Position numbers and translations under genes: made by a program. From Lytechinus pictus (taxonomy: Eukaryota; Echinodermata; Echinoidea; Temnopleuroida; Toxopneustidae), in NCBI RefSeq assembly GCF_037042905.1, contig NC_087254.1, positions 19,276,603-19,340,602 of the forward strand: DNA of 64,000 nucleotides, read 5' to 3'. How positions within the stretch are numbered: the stretch's first letter is position 1; each line of letters starts with the position of its first letter. The notes under the pieces are model-generated. The model did not search any database, was not told the DNA's origin, and was given only the letters and a program-made list of their open reading frames with translations. Below, in pieces: positions 34,667 through 47,343 of the stretch.

Positions 34667-37600
34667 GCCAACCGAAATTAATTACCATGAGTTATGAGTT
34701 CTGAAATTCAAGAATAAAGATAACCTTTTCAGGCATATTATAGTGTTTTACTTTATGTTAGATTTACATTGAACAAGTTGAATAACATGTATACCCTAAT
34801 TTGAAATCGTGTGTTATGCAATAGATCACGAACATATTTTGAGACTTGTAGAGCAAAGCAAAAAAAAATGGATTTCGTTGATCATGACTTGTGATACATT
34901 TAAAAACTGTCGATTTCCCAATTTGTGTTGTTATACATGTGCTTTAAAAAAAATCTAAATTAATCAGTTGGTGTTTATGGCTTTGTTTAGATTAAAAAAG
35001 ACATGTTTATCGATCAGATTTTTCTGTCTAAGGACCGACCTTTAACGTCACCATCCGAAAGACATGATGAAGGACTTGGCTAGAACCATGTTCAGGTCGT
35101 AAGAGCAACAAGAGCATGCATGTTACAACAGGACAAAGATTTCAAAGATGGAAAATCAAATTTTCTGAACTACATAATGACTCGACTGTCTACTTATAGG
35201 GTATCATGCAGGAAAATATGCATTCATGCCAGCAATGGACTCTACATAGAGTAAAGAAATGGAGGTTGTGGTGTTCTATTTTTTTAGGGGAGTAATTTAT
35301 CATATTCTTAGAGGTAAATAATTACTAGTATTGAAATAGTAGGTCTAAAAACTCTTTTGGGGAGAGTTCCCCTGGCCTACTCCCCGCAACTCGGCCATGG
35401 AAACATGTATTGCGTATTATGTCACTGTGCAATTGTCATAGGTTGTTCTAAAGCACACAAAAAGTTTATAAAAAATCATTTTATTTCTCTCTTAATTAAA
35501 AATAATAATGAAAAGAGACTGAACCAGTAGGAGGTAATTTAGCACTTGCATAAAAGTGAATATTTTTATAGTGCATGAACCATGTTTATTAATTAAGTTA
35601 TCCATATTAACTGAAAGGTCGTTCCCGCGCATATTTCTGTATAGCCAACCGTCTTACATGTATATGTTACAATGACCATTTTGTAATAACAGGTAACGCA
35701 TGTTTTTCCAAGGAATCTTCATTGACTTTAGAATATACATCACATGAATGTCAAATTCTAACAGATAATTGACAAAATTTAACAGGGGCCGCAGAACCGA
35801 AAAGGCAGGGGAGCTTCACCCACTCCCCCTCTGTTTCTTTCAATACACCTGACTACCATCTGACTGTATAATAATTATAATAACAACAACAACAATAATA
35901 ATAATGATAATAATAATAACAACAATAATAATGATAATAATGATAACAATAACAATTACAATAATAATAATAATGCAACATTGATATAGCGCTTAATACA
36001 AATGTTTCTAAGCGCTGCATACTATTACCCCGGCTTTAGCACCGCTACCCTGATCGGGCACATTGAGCATTCAAGGTATTCCTTCCTAGCGGGTACCCAT
36101 TTACTACACCAGGGTCGAGAGTGGCAAATGTGGATAAACGCCTTGCCACAGGACGCTAGTGCTGCGGTGGGATAAATTTTTCGTTGTTTTATTTTCATGA
36201 TCAGATGCTCCCGCTATTTCACCAATATGCCTGAAGTTTAACCTTTGCTGTGGCCGTACGCTACCATGCCTAAAGATATAAGGATTATCTTTGACTGGGT
36301 ATGGATTATGAAATCAATGCCATTTTTTAAATGTCATACATGTTATAAGCTGCTGAAAAGATCTTTTAGAGACGAGATCCCCTGAGTAGAAAATTCTAGG
36401 CCAAATCTTATTTTTATGCTTGCTTATAATTTTAAATAGCGATTAAAAATTACCTTTATCTGAAACTATTTTCTGAATATCACATTCCGAGAAGTTCCTG
36501 CAATAAATTTTGCAACATTAGCATACCCTGGCCTAGCTAAAGGCTTTTTAAATAGCCATACAGCATAATTTGTTTTTATGTAACCTGTTTTTAGTGTGTA
36601 TCTTTTAAAACTCACCGTTCAATTGCCTTCGGTCAGCTGAGTATCGAAATCTATTATTTTCGTCGTCCCACAAGTTACCGATGTCGCACATGAACAACCC
36701 CTGTGAAGAATATTGCGGTAGATAATGCTTACGTGTAGCGAAAGCCGAACACATTCGTCTCCTGCGCAGTTTGGACGTACAGCTATGACATAAAGGGAAT
36801 TCCCCGAAGATGAAAGGTCACTGGGAATTCCCAAATACGCCCTAGTCTTTGTCCAGTCCGCATTGTTTTTATATAAGGTGTTACGAAGTAAGCAGGGAAA
36901 GGGGCAATCAAGTAAGTCAGCCCTTAATGTAAAATAAATCTAAGAAACATTTCAATAAACGTTTCTCTCAAATCCGTTTACCAATATATTCATAAAGTTT
37001 TAATTTTGTCACATCTGCTCTCCCATATAGATTTCCATCAGGGCCTATCTGTAACCTGTTTGTATAGTTGCTCAACAAAGATTGCCGTGATAAGGAGTGG
37101 TCTCTCATGCACAAAAAATATTCAAATCCAACGTTTCATCATAGAGATAAACTTCTTGGGGGATGCATTTTAATTTTCACTCATTATCATCCGCATTAAA
37201 TTGTTTTTCCTTCTCAGTCATTTTGGTAATCATAGAAATGAAAGAAAACTAGGCTACCCGGCCGGTCTCCCCATTGGCATGATGAGCCCCCCCAAAAAAA
37301 AAATTGAGGAGCCAGATATGGTGCATCAATATCTACAAAAAGTTGCAAGCGAGCAAAAATTTCGACATTGTTTTTTACAAAAATCCAATTCTGTGATAGA
37401 TTTTGAAATAATATTTAGAAATTAACATAACCATAAAAAATAAACGAGCGCCTGGGAAGAGACATTTATGATCAACAAATATTAACTGCAGAATGATACG
37501 TCCCGTTCAAGCAAAAGCAACATCATCATCAACAACGAAGAGCAGAATTATATTCGCTCATGACATTTCGTATATTCATCATGCAAATCGTTTATTTTGG

Positions 37601-38161
37601 AATGCTAAACATTGACGACTGCATGACTGTAAGTAGTTTGATTATCCAATCCACCGTATCTGCACAAGCCATCACTTTTTGCTAACACTAAAAAAGTTAT
37701 TAAGTTTACTACAGGCAGGTTTACTTCTGACATTGTTTAATCATGTTTTATTAGTTATCGATTTGTGTTAATGTGTGCGTTAAGGCGGAGTGCGCTAATA
37801 TCATGGTCGATGCTGATGTAAAATGCATAACTTTAACAATAGTATCTCTATACTATATGACTTGCAGAAAAAAAAATCCCAAAGATCTTATAAATCAATG
37901 TCATGATACGCCCTTAAGTTGATAAATGAAGAGAAAATATGTGACTTTTGAGGACCCCCCTGCCACAACACACCCACAACCATTAAAAAATCGTAAGCAA
38001 ATGTATAGCAAAACGACTCGACGTATCCCTTGCCTGTAAAGTAAATTCCACTCGGTATCCTAATTGAAAGATTTTGAAGAAAAAAACCGATCTGTTATTC
38101 AGTTCCTAACAGACTGTCCAGAGCTATACGCCGATTATTTTCATCTCTCATAATATCCTCT
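34667..38161. other. Divergent intergenic region between genes 1 and 2
   Basis: Both genes start at its edges and are transcribed outward, so their promoters should lie here. I could not identify promoter motifs with confidence. It contains a fragment (35030-35065) of the SINE family seen at 52360-52495, a fragment of the CAGGGGCCGC MITE end (35785-35805), an AAT/AAC microsatellite (35875-35975), the SINE copy at 35960-36174, and a repeat fragment at 37265-37440. No convincing ORF. Confidence 0.5.
35960..36174 (-). mobile_element. SINE copy lacking its tRNA head
   Basis: The body matches 8885-9155 in order (ATATAGCGCTTAATACA, CGGGTACCCATTTA, GTCGAGAGTGGCAAATGTGG, CGCCTTGCCA). The copy breaks off at CGGTGGGA, just where the B box should begin. 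The tail is an AATAATAAT tract. Confidence 0.8.
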
Positions 38162-38483
38162 ATGGCGGAAGACCTAAACTATGTCTCGGAAACTGCAGCA
38201 ATTGAGGCGTCACTATTTAAAAGACATAATGGGTCTCAGAAATGTTCTGATGACAAAACTGACGGTCGCCCTACCAAGAAAGAAATGCTTACTGATGACA
38301 CTCTCTCAAGCTCTTCAAAAATGTCTGCTGTCAAAGAAATCTACCCACGAGGACTCGAAACTTCATCATGTACACATTTAAAGACTTCCTCGCCAGTATT
38401 TCTAAGTCGTAAATCAACGATCATGCAACATGAAGATTTGGACCTTCACACTCTATCAATTGAAGATGAAATACCAGTACATG
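38162..38483 (+). CDS. Gene 2 exon 1
   Basis: ATG at 38162 with G at +4 (CTCTATGGCGG). It encodes 107 residues, Ser/Thr/Lys-rich, no signal peptide and no known domain. The predicted donor CATG|GTTGGT is weak at +3 to +6 but gives the phase-1 junction used elsewhere in the family. Another start or donor is possible. Confidence 0.5.
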
Positions 38484-38705
38484 GTTGGTTTTTTTTTCTT
38501 AAATTTTATTTTCTTCTTTATTGGGGGGTATAACTATATTGAGCATATTCCTATATTTGTCAGAGGAATCGCACAATACCTAGGGATTAATTCCCCCCCT
38601 TCCATTTGTCAGTTGAGCAAGTTAAATTGATAATCAATTTCGACAAGAATTAAACAGCTATGTCAAATTCTAACCAAAAATATATTACCAATATTACAAA
38701 AAAAA

Positions 38706-38990
38706 ATATGGTTCGATCAAGTTGGTCCTAATTGTCAAATCTGTAAAAATTGAAATATTGCATAATTCAAACAATAAAAAGCAAAAGAAATAGTAAGTGA
38801 GGGACATCATTGATTATCTCATTTGCATGCGACTAAATTGTGCTTCTCTATTTTGTGAAAAATGAGCGAAACCTTAAAACATCAATTTCTCTTTTTACAT
38901 CCGATTTTGATGAAAGTTTGAACATTATACTTGTTTGATTTTTCTCTGTTGATTCCATCAACATTTTTCTGAGGTGGATTTAACCTATAA
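38706..38990. mobile_element. Truncated TTAA-type MITE in gene 2 intron 1
   Basis: Matches the right half of the 42064-42650 element (CAAGTTGGTCCT, TGTCAAATCTGTAAAAATTG, CATCCGATTTTGATGAAA, GAGGTGGATTTAACCT). The left arm is missing. Confidence 0.75.
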
Positions 38991-40072
38991 CAGTGTATCG
39001 GAACACTAATTTACAAGTCTACATCCAAAGCCTGTATCATCGAGGATTTGTGAAGCAATGTAAACCCCTCAAAAAAGTTTGGAAATCTGAGTTTTGGCCA
39101 TTAATTTCTCCCAACCCTCAATTCTACACAATGCATATTTGGTATCATTCAAAGGATCCTTTAATTCTCTTTAAAATGATACCATACTTGTTATGATCAT
39201 GCCATTACGAAAAGAGCAGGATCAAAAGCGTTGGATGAGGTCTGAACTGAAAAGATGCAAAAACGAGCAGAAATAGTCATGAAGGGTCAATACAGAACAT
39301 GATTCTTTTGTCTGTGTCAATAGACTGATAGAGATGAAAATCCATTCAAATCAAGCCCCTGCTTCTGGGGTTATAGTTCTGTGAGATAACATGGTTTGAG
39401 TCGTGGTTTGAAATACCCATGCATTTTTTTTTTTGTTATGTGTTTGCTTGTGCAGAGGTGTGTTTGATTCCATGTTAATGTTGATGTTAAGGTGCATGAA
39501 AACAATGAAAAGAAACCGCTGAGAAACTCACTCATCACCACGGAAAATGAACAGTTACTTTCAATATTGTGTCAGTTCGCAACTTTTGAAATCTGACCTT
39601 GCCCCACATTTCAAGGCACTGCACCTCAATGTGAACCATAATCATATCATGTAGCGTATCATTTTAAAGAAAAATGAATGTTTTATTTATTGATATTAAT
39701 TATACACTGACATCTACGAAAAAGGAGGAGGGATTATCGATCAAAGTCAGATTTCCAAACTTTTTGGAGGAGTTTTCATTTTCACTTATCACTTCCGAAA
39801 TTGATCTCTCTAAACGTATTCAAAGTCTAAAGCGATATTCAATCGTTTTAGTCTTGTAGGCCTACTGTAATCTCGTTTCACTAGAATATTTCAATTCAAT
39901 GATTAGAATTAAAATTACAATCCGTAATACCCGTTGTACCGTTTTACCCGGTCATTCATTTGTGTTTTTACTGCAAACTAGGGCCAATTGAAGTTATGTG
40001 GAACTGTATTGGCCCTTTTCACGATAAATAAATTGGTTACGCCAACAGGATTTTATCCGATCATTTTTTTAG

Positions 40073-40400
40073 ATATTATGCATCCATCGTTATCTCCGAG
40101 GGATGAAGAATTTCCAACGTCCTGCAAGACGGGTTCCGAAAAATCTCCCACGGATGGAAAGAGTGAAAAGTCACACGAGGTCCAACATAAAGAAAACGAA
40201 CCTTCTTCTTGGTGGTTTGGTCGGTTGTGGCCTTTCTCACGCCGGAAGTCACATATCTATCTTTGTACCTCCATGGATCCCAGTACCATCTCAGGATTCA
40301 AGGAGCGTTTGAAGACGATGTGTGATCCATGCAGAAACATCCTCCAAGAGCAAGAACTCCCTCACTGTGGACTGGATGAGTTCAGGTTGCCATCAGAGGC
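40073..40400 (+). CDS. Gene 2 exon 2, 5' part: start of the module
   Basis: The acceptor is ATTTTTTTAG at 40072, phase 1. After a charged linker and a Trp-rich patch (SSWWFGRLWPF), the module starts with strand HIYLCTS and a helix; two cysteines (MCDPCRN) are unique to this paralogue. It reaches LPHCGLDEFRLPSEA and is then interrupted at 40401. Confidence 0.8.
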
Positions 40401-41864
40401 CAGGCGCGTAGCCAGGGGGGGGCGGTGGGGGCGGTCGCCCCCCCAAAAAAAAAACGTCCCCAAAAAGAAAAAAAAGAAGGGAAAAAAGAGAGGGAAAAAA
40501 GAAAAGGGAAGGGAGGAAAGGGAGGAAAGGGAAGAAAGGTAGTTTGTCGTGTTTTTTTTCTTTTTATTCTTTTTTTTTCTCAAAAGAGAAACTCCTTCAC
40601 TCTTGCTCTAAATTTATATATGAATTTTGCTTCCGCGCTGCGCGCGGTTAAATGACAATATTGATGTTTCTCCATTGTTTCCCCCACCCTTTCTCTAACC
40701 CTGCTTTTCCACCTCAGCTATATGTGTTTCTTGCCAGTTAAAGTTCAAATGTATAGAATAGGGCATGGAATTAGAGTAAGGTTAGGCCGAAGTATATGAA
40801 GTTATCTTTTTTTTTAATTGATCGCGCAACTTCTGGTCGGGTCGGCTCCGGGCGGGTAAAATCTTTATATAAATTTCTGCCGTCACCTCCATAAAGTCAA
40901 CTTCTCCTGCTTTTCAGGTCATTACTAAACAACCATAATTTGGGGCAAACAGGTTCCTAATTTAAAAGGAGGAATGTATAAAATTCGTGTCGTATTAAAT
41001 AAAAAAGTACAATATTTTTTTTTCAAATTCTATTAATCTTCATGTTATTTCCCTGCACATTCATCTCCTGTCCTGTTTTTTGCCCTCAGTATGAAATTTT
41101 GAATGACACTTAGGTTTCTTTATAATTCAAATGAAGCGCTTCAGGATAAGTCAAAGAAATTAGGCATCCTTTTTTGTATAATTTTAATAAATCACAGAAG
41201 TTTCAACTTTTTGCGCACTATTTCCCTTGTAATGAAGTTCAATAATCTAGGAAATCAATTGAATTAGAGCCGATGCATGGGGTATTAGATATATCTGCAT
41301 TTGATGAAACGTCCGCCCTTTGAAATTTCAAAGTTTTATTGCTGTGCGCGGGGAGGAATATCTTCCTCCCTGCATATATACTTCTTTTCCTCTGTTTTGC
41401 GAGTTAAAGATATGCACTGTCGCTAAATTGTTTGTAATCAAATCTGATATTTCCAAGGGAAGTATTCAATATATCTTTGAGAATAGCCTTTTCTCGGGAC
41501 CCTTTTCATGGCAAAAAAATTGATAAAACGCTTTAGCTTCCGCGCTTCGCGCGGGGTTATTATGATTTTAATTTCCTCCATTGTATTCCTTTTTGTGCGT
41601 TCACAATCACTTTTGAAAACAAGGTTCAAAATCACAATATAGTCAACTGAATTGGAGCTGATATAGGTACTAGAGACAAGAGAGACGGCTCGTTTTCATT
41701 TTAATTTACGAAACACCAAAAGCTTCGCGCTTCGCGCGGGAGGGGGAAACTCCCCCTCCCTGCACCCACCCCCTAGGGAGCGCGCTTCGCGCGCTCTATA
41801 AGTGTTGGCACGCTTCGCGTGCATTTACCGCCCCCTCCAAAATGAAATCCTGGCTACGCGGTTG
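40401..41864. mobile_element. hAT-type non-autonomous element inside gene 2 exon 2
   Basis: A 1,464-bp insert with ends CAGGCGCGTAGCCAGG and the inverse of CAACCGCGTAGCCAGG. It is flanked by a perfect 8-bp duplication, TCAGAGGC (40393-40400 and 41865-41872). Both the end motif and the duplication length are hAT features. Inside are poly-G/A tracts and GCGCGAAGCGCGGAAGC-type hairpins at 40635, 41538, 41726 and 41780-41820. No transposase ORF, so an autonomous relative elsewhere must have mobilised it. Confidence 0.93.
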
Positions 41865-41988
41865 TCAGAGGCTAACAGAAGGGATGCAGTGATTCTCTGC
41901 CATTCTGTGCAGAACCGAGGATTGGCCATCACGGATGTCGAAAACTCAATCTACGATGAGTTCCTCAAGCAATGCAATGCGGTCTGTG
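41865..41988 (+). CDS. Gene 2 exon 2, 3' part
   Basis: Resumes the reading frame after the second target-duplication copy: RRDAVILCHS, QNRGLAITDV, then helix NSIYDEFLKQCNAVCG. The donor is TGTG|GTAAGT at 41988/41989, phase 1. It matches the other module halves residue for residue at the invariant positions. Confidence 0.85.
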
Positions 41989-42063
41989 GTAAGTATTGAA
42001 CCACGGGCGGATAAGAGGGGGGAGGCAGCGGTGCACATGTACTAAAATGATCCATTAATTTAA

Positions 42064-42650
42064 AGGTCAAGTCCATCCCCAACAAAAAGTTGATTTAAAT
42101 AAACAGAGAAAAATCCAACAAGAAAATTTCAGCAAAATCGGATGTAAAATAAGAATGTTATGTGATATTTTAAAGTTTCATTTAATTTCACAAAATTATG
42201 CACATCCTGGCTGGTATGCAAATGAGGAGAGTATGGCATCATCCACTCACTATTTCTTTTGTACATGTATTTTATTATATGAAATATTCTAATTTTCTCC
42301 TCATTGTAAAGTGAAACAATGATTAATTCCTCCCTGAACATGTGGAACTAACATTGTTTAATACTGTATACTTCAGTCAAGTTGGTCCTTATTGTCAAAT
42401 CTGTAAAAATTGAAATAATGTATAATTCAAACAATAAAAAACAGAAAAAGTGAGTGGGGGGACATCATCGACTGTCTCATTTGCATGTCACTGAGTTGTA
42501 CATATCACTGTTTTGTGAAAAATAACCGAAACTTTAAAATGTCATAACTTTCTTATTTTCCATCCGGTTTTGATGAAATTTTCAGCACTATGCTAGTTTG
42601 ATTTTTCTCTATTTATTCAAGTCAGCATTTTCCTGGGGTGGACTTGACCT
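42064..42650. mobile_element. TTAA-type MITE in gene 2 intron 2
   Basis: Flanked by TTAA at 42060-42063 and 42651-42654. Ends AGGTCAAGTCCATCCCC and GGGGTGGACTTGACCT, with arms of about 230 bp. Same family as 25577-26179. Confidence 0.9.
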
Positions 42651-43391
42651 TTAAGTAAAGAGAGAAGAGGTCAAAGGATACGAGCATTGCAGAAAGCACT
42701 TTACATACAAATACGTTTCGTATTACTTTATGCCTACTTCAAATGAATACATATAAAAAGAATTGAGACTGTAGCAAAAAAAAGAAGTTCCGGGGGCAAG
42801 ACCCCCGGGTCGACACCTTGAAACAGACCCTGGTGTGAACTGAATGTGAATGTCAACACCTTTCAATTATTTTAAACATTTCTAATATATCTATGCCAAT
42901 TGAAATTAATCGCTGATTTGTACCAGGAAAGAGGCAGGAGTGGGTTTTAAAAAAATTAAATATATTTTTTATCATTATTTTCGATGGTCAACTTCCTTTA
43001 CATTGTGGTAATTATTATTATTCAAGTAAATTGGCTCGATGAAAGACCCGCAGCAATACGATATTGCAGCTGACTACTAGCAGTGTATTTTTACTTTTTT
43101 ATCCTTAAGCATTTATTACTGTACTCTAACCTTGACCTCATCATTTCATGTTATACGTATTGTCATAATAAAACAAACAAACAAACAAATGGTCCTCTGT
43201 TGATAAGGCTTTATAGATGGCAGAATGGTTGTGTTTATCAATGACTTTTTATGTTCTTTAGACGTTTACATTCTCCTTGGTACTTTGTTGAAAAAGGGAT
43301 AGGTATTATGATTGGAATTGAAAGCTACTATGTATTACATGTTAAACAATAGGTTAAACGATAAGATATGCAGCATATCCATTCCGATGTC

Positions 43392-43667
43392 CAGGGCTCC
43401 GTCTTACAAAGAGTAACGATTGATCCAATCAATCGTAACTCTATGGAAATCCATCAGTGTCATAATTTTTTCTACAGGAAATGTGCAAAATGTCCTTTGT
43501 AAACAAAGGAGAACACACCAAACTGTCAAGAATTCAATGAATTCATGGATATACATTCATATCTAGAAAGAATTTTGAGCAAACATACATTTTTTAAGTT
43601 GACTTTGCTGGTTTTCCATAGTTGCGATTGATCGGATCAATCGCAAGTCTTTGTAAGACGGCCCCTG
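43392..43667. mobile_element. MITE with CAGGGCTCCGTCTTACAAAG ends, gene 2 intron 2
   Basis: Left end GGCTCCGTCTTACAAAGAG with ATTGATCCAATCAATCGTAA; the right end is its inverse (GATTGATCGGATCAATCGC, then CTTTGTAAGACGGCCCCTG). The arms also contain their own small palindrome GATTGATC.GATCAATC. No ORF. Confidence 0.85.
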
Positions 43668-43852
43668 ATGTAACTTGGAAACATCAGGTCTGGATGTGAT
43701 TCAGTGTGTTTCGTTTTGGGATATCATTTTGTCCAAACCATTCATAATTACTCCTGACCTCTGATAAAAGTGCCCCTTTCTAAACGATATTTTCGGAAGC
43801 TCTGAATGAAAATAAACGCTACAAGTTTAACTGTCCTCTTCTTCATTTTCAG

Positions 43853-44061
43853 GGAAAGGTCACGTGTGCGTTATCGTGCATGATTTTGAGTTCAATCCAG
43901 GAGCATTAGAGGGGAGTAGGGAGACACTACAAACAAGACAACCGATGACTTTCAAGATGGCCGGTCTCATTATTCTCGCGGGAAAGCTTGTTGATGGAGA
44001 ACCGCAGATCAGTCCAGACGACGTTAAACAACTGGGAAACTTTATCACGGGGATTCGTTAA
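43853..44061 (+). CDS. Gene 2 exon 3: second half of the module, stop
   Basis: Acceptor CTTCATTTTCAG, phase 1; stop TAA at 44059-44061. It encodes GKGHVCVIVHDF, a helix, the QPMTFK motif, strand GLIILAGKL and a last helix. It is intact. The C-terminus is shorter than in gene 1. Confidence 0.88.
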
Positions 44062-44076
44062 ACATATCTCTCGTAT

Positions 44077-45952
44077 CAGGGCCGTAGCTAGAGGGGGGGG
44101 GGTATGGGGGGTGTGACACCCCCCCAACATTCATGGCAGTCGGCAAAATCATGTACCAGTTGGCAAAATGGAGGATAGGGGAGAAAAAGCAAGAGGGAAA
44201 GAAAGGAAGAGAGAAAAAGAAAGGAGAGAGGGGGAGAGAGAGAAAGAAAGAAAGGAAGGAAGAAAGAAAGAAAGAAAAAGAGGAAAGAAAAAAAATAGAG
44301 GTATCAACTTCGAACAGGGTTACAACTTATGGAGTAAAGACAACCAGTTGGCAAATCCAAGTCCATGTAACATGCAGGCTTAGAGCCCTACTAGTCAGCA
44401 AAATACAAAGGACAAAACAGATGGAGCTATAATAACGCACGAAGTAAGCCCCCGGTCCTCCCCCAATGTAAACAAGCTTGTGAGTTTGCAAATTATACCA
44501 CAATTATTGACGATTTAACAAATACATTAGTTTTGTAAAATTAGAGGCAAGACAAAGTGATGTACAAGTACTGCCCCGTTTCAGAACTGAAAAGAACAGA
44601 ACACAAGACTTAAAAAAATAGTGACTCTGCAGTTGGCAAATTCATGAAGACAAGTGTACAACTTGTAGACTTGTCTACAAGTTTGCAGTTGGCAAAAAAA
44701 AAAACAAGTTATTATTGTTTTATGTTATTATGTAGTGATATATGCTTTTTTCATGACTATATACTTAAAGTGATTGCCCCCTTTTAAGGCCTTAATATAT
44801 AAAACATTTCCAGTCTGTGTTTACGTTTGCACTGGTGTGGACCGATATACATGTAGGTACCGGGCTGGTGTTAAATCAACACCGGCGTTTTTTTTGCAGT
44901 GCATGAATTCCCGCTAGACAGTCCTTAAAAATGTCCCTTTTTCTGATCTAATTATAACAAATTTTCAGCTCGCGCTCCGCGCTCGCATCACTTGATTAGT
45001 GAAATAGTAAATTCCTACAAACAAGCCATAGAATGCCCCTCTTCAGGTCTGAATTTCAAAAATTGTCAGCTTGCGCTTCTCGCCCGCAATATTTCATTAT
45101 TAAAATGCGTATCATGTTCATGATTAAAAAGTGCTTCATGTGCTTAGGTGTAATTATAACAAAATGATGAGATACGTACGCACTTCATGAATTCCAAAAG
45201 ATAGTCCTTAAAATTTCCCTTTTTAGGGTCAAGTTATACACACAAAAATCCGCTCGCGCTTCGCGCTCGCATTGTTTGTTTTGTGAGACAGGTACATATC
45301 ATGATTAAAAACTTTGCTTATAATGTCCCTTTTTAGGACTGAATATCAAACATTTTCAGCTCGCGCTTCGCGCTCGCATTATTTGATCACTAAGATACAT
45401 ATCCGTTTAATTGCACATGCAGCCCTTAAAATGTCTCTATTAGGTCAGTATACCTGGCAATTGAGCGCGCTTCACGCGCTCACTTAATGACTCAAATTTT
45501 TTGCTGGTCCCCCCAAATGCCGCGACCCACGGTACGCCACTGTTAGCAGTAGCACTCTTGAAATTTTAGGTGAGACATCTTGCACAGAAGGTCAATTAAA
45601 AATTAACAAATCTTTGATTTTGATATTATTAATGCATAGGGTATATCATTATACTGCAAGTTAGCAACTACGGCACACTAGCCTTTCTATTTTGCTCCAA
45701 AATGTTTATTTTTACAGTGCAAATATCTTAAGTTTGTATATCTTTGTATAATTTACCTTAAAGTATTCACCAAATGCCACTAATTTAATTCTAAAAATTC
45801 AAAATCTTTTGGCATGTGATTATTGTAGGGGGGCACATCCCCCATCAGACTCCCCCTGTGCTCACGTTGGCGCTGTCACGCCAAATTTAGTTGGCAAATT
45901 TAGCTGGTACACCCCCCCCCCCCCCAACAAAATGCTTCTGGCTACGGCCCTG
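44077..45952. mobile_element. 1.9-kb hAT-type element just after gene 2
   Basis: Ends CAGGGCCGTAGCTAGAGG and TCTGGCTACGGCCCTG, flanked by a perfect 8-bp duplication TCTCGTAT (44069-44076 and 45953-45960). It begins 15 bp after the gene 2 stop, so it lies in the 3' UTR. Contents: a GA-rich tract at 44168-44300, an AACTTGTAGAC/GTCTACAAGTT hairpin near 44664-44690, and GC-hairpin units in the order GCTCGCGCTTCGCGCTCGC at about 44970, 45068, 45252, 45360 and 45465. No transposase. Confidence 0.93.
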
Positions 45953-46763
45953 TCTCGTATCAAAGGGAAATTAATATTAAAAAAAAGGCTGCACAAAACA
46001 AAGACTGAGAGTGTTAGCAATTACAAACTATAAGGCTTCATATAAACAAAGATTAAACGCCTTAACAATAACTATTCAAAAGAGAATGACTACTAAAACC
46101 TTTTTAAAGGCTGAAATAACTAAGGAGAACTCCTCAAAGGAAATATTTGAAACATACATCCTCCCTTTTCGCAATGGAAGGAGAGGATGGCAAAACTAGC
46201 CCCCTATTTCTATGTCTAATAGCGTTTCGCCACCACTGTTTTGGGGCTGTTTTATTATCATTATTATTTATGTTTGTGTGACTGTGTGTGGATCGGAGAA
46301 GTGCATAGAGTCAGTGTGAAAATGTATGGTGCTTATGTTTTGAAATTTAATGTAAATTGTTTTATTTTTATACAAAGTTTGTGATTTAGAAACAATATCT
46401 TACATTACAATATGTGCAACGTAGCTTTGGCAATCATCAACTGATTGTGTTTAGATCATAATTTCATATTTTTTATACGGCAAGTCTCATCGTCTCATCA
46501 TCTCATCTACAGAAATGGGAAATTTCATTGTAAGGACTGGGCTGGAAAAACTGCATTAGATGGTCCCCCTACACTGTAAAAACGCTGTTTGATGTAAAAC
46601 ACTATTTTAAGCCCGTCACTCTAACAGCTGTTGTTTAAACTTAAAAAAAAATAAACAAGCTGCTTTAAAAATTTAAACAATTACAAAAAAGATTAAATAA
46701 TTGCAATTTTTTTTAACAATTACAATTTTTTTAAACAACTTGTTGTTAGAGTGACAGGCTTAA

Positions 46764-47343
46764 AGGGATGGTCCGGGCTCAAAGTATGTATAGCTTAATA
46801 AATAGAGTAGAATTCACTGAGTAAAATGCTGAAAATTTCATCAAAATCGGATAACAAATAACAAAGTTATTGAATTTCAAAGTTTAGCAATATTTTGTGA
46901 AAACAGTCGTCATGAATATTCATTAGGTGGGCTGATGATGTCACATCCCCACTTGTTCTTTTGTATTTTATTATATGAAATTAGGTTTATTCAATTTTTT
47001 TCCTCCAAGAACTAGAAAAATTGGATTGACAACTGATTAGTGCATTAGATATTTATTGCTGCAACTTATATCATTATAAGGGAGACATATTATTCACACA
47101 TGTATGAGATAACGAAAAATGATGATTTTATGTGATAACATAACAAAACGGAAAGTGGAGATGTGACATCATCAGCCCACCTAATGAATATTCATGACGG
47201 CTGTTTTCACAAAATATTGATAAATTTTAAACTTCAATAACTTTATTATTTGTTATCCGATTTTGATGAATTTTTCAGCATTTTGCTCAGTGAATTCTAC
47301 CGTATGTATTAAGATATAAATATTTTCAGCCTGGACCATCCCT
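46764..47343. mobile_element. TTAA-type MITE (AGGGATGGTCC family)
   Basis: Flanked by TTAA at 46760-46763 and 47344-47347; ends AGGGATGGTCCGGGCT and AGCCTGGACCATCCCT. Arms of about 240 bp. Relative of 11106-11692. It appears to be inserted in another AT-rich repeat starting CACTGTAAAAACGCTG at 46573 that contains AAATTTAAACAATTAC words. Confidence 0.9.

Larger units (their letters stand above)
38162..44061 (+). pseudogene. Gene 2: one-module paralogue, disrupted by a hAT-type insertion
   Basis: The exons are 38162-38483, 40073-41988 (split by an insertion at 40401-41864) and 43853-44061. Without the insertion and one copy of the 8-bp duplication, the coding length would be 975 nt (324 residues plus stop), with both introns phase 1. 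The protein would have a ~150-residue hydrophilic N-terminal part and a single module. As sequenced, translation enters the insertion and stops at 40540-40542, losing the CHS and HDF motifs. This allele is therefore probably null, unless the element is spliced out. The rest of the frame is intact, so the lesion is recent. Confidence 0.75.

Noticed and set aside
40103..40655. Lys/Arg/Glu-rich continuation of the gene 2 exon past 40400
   Set aside because: It is read-through into the inserted hAT-type element; paralogues show the true continuation at 41873.
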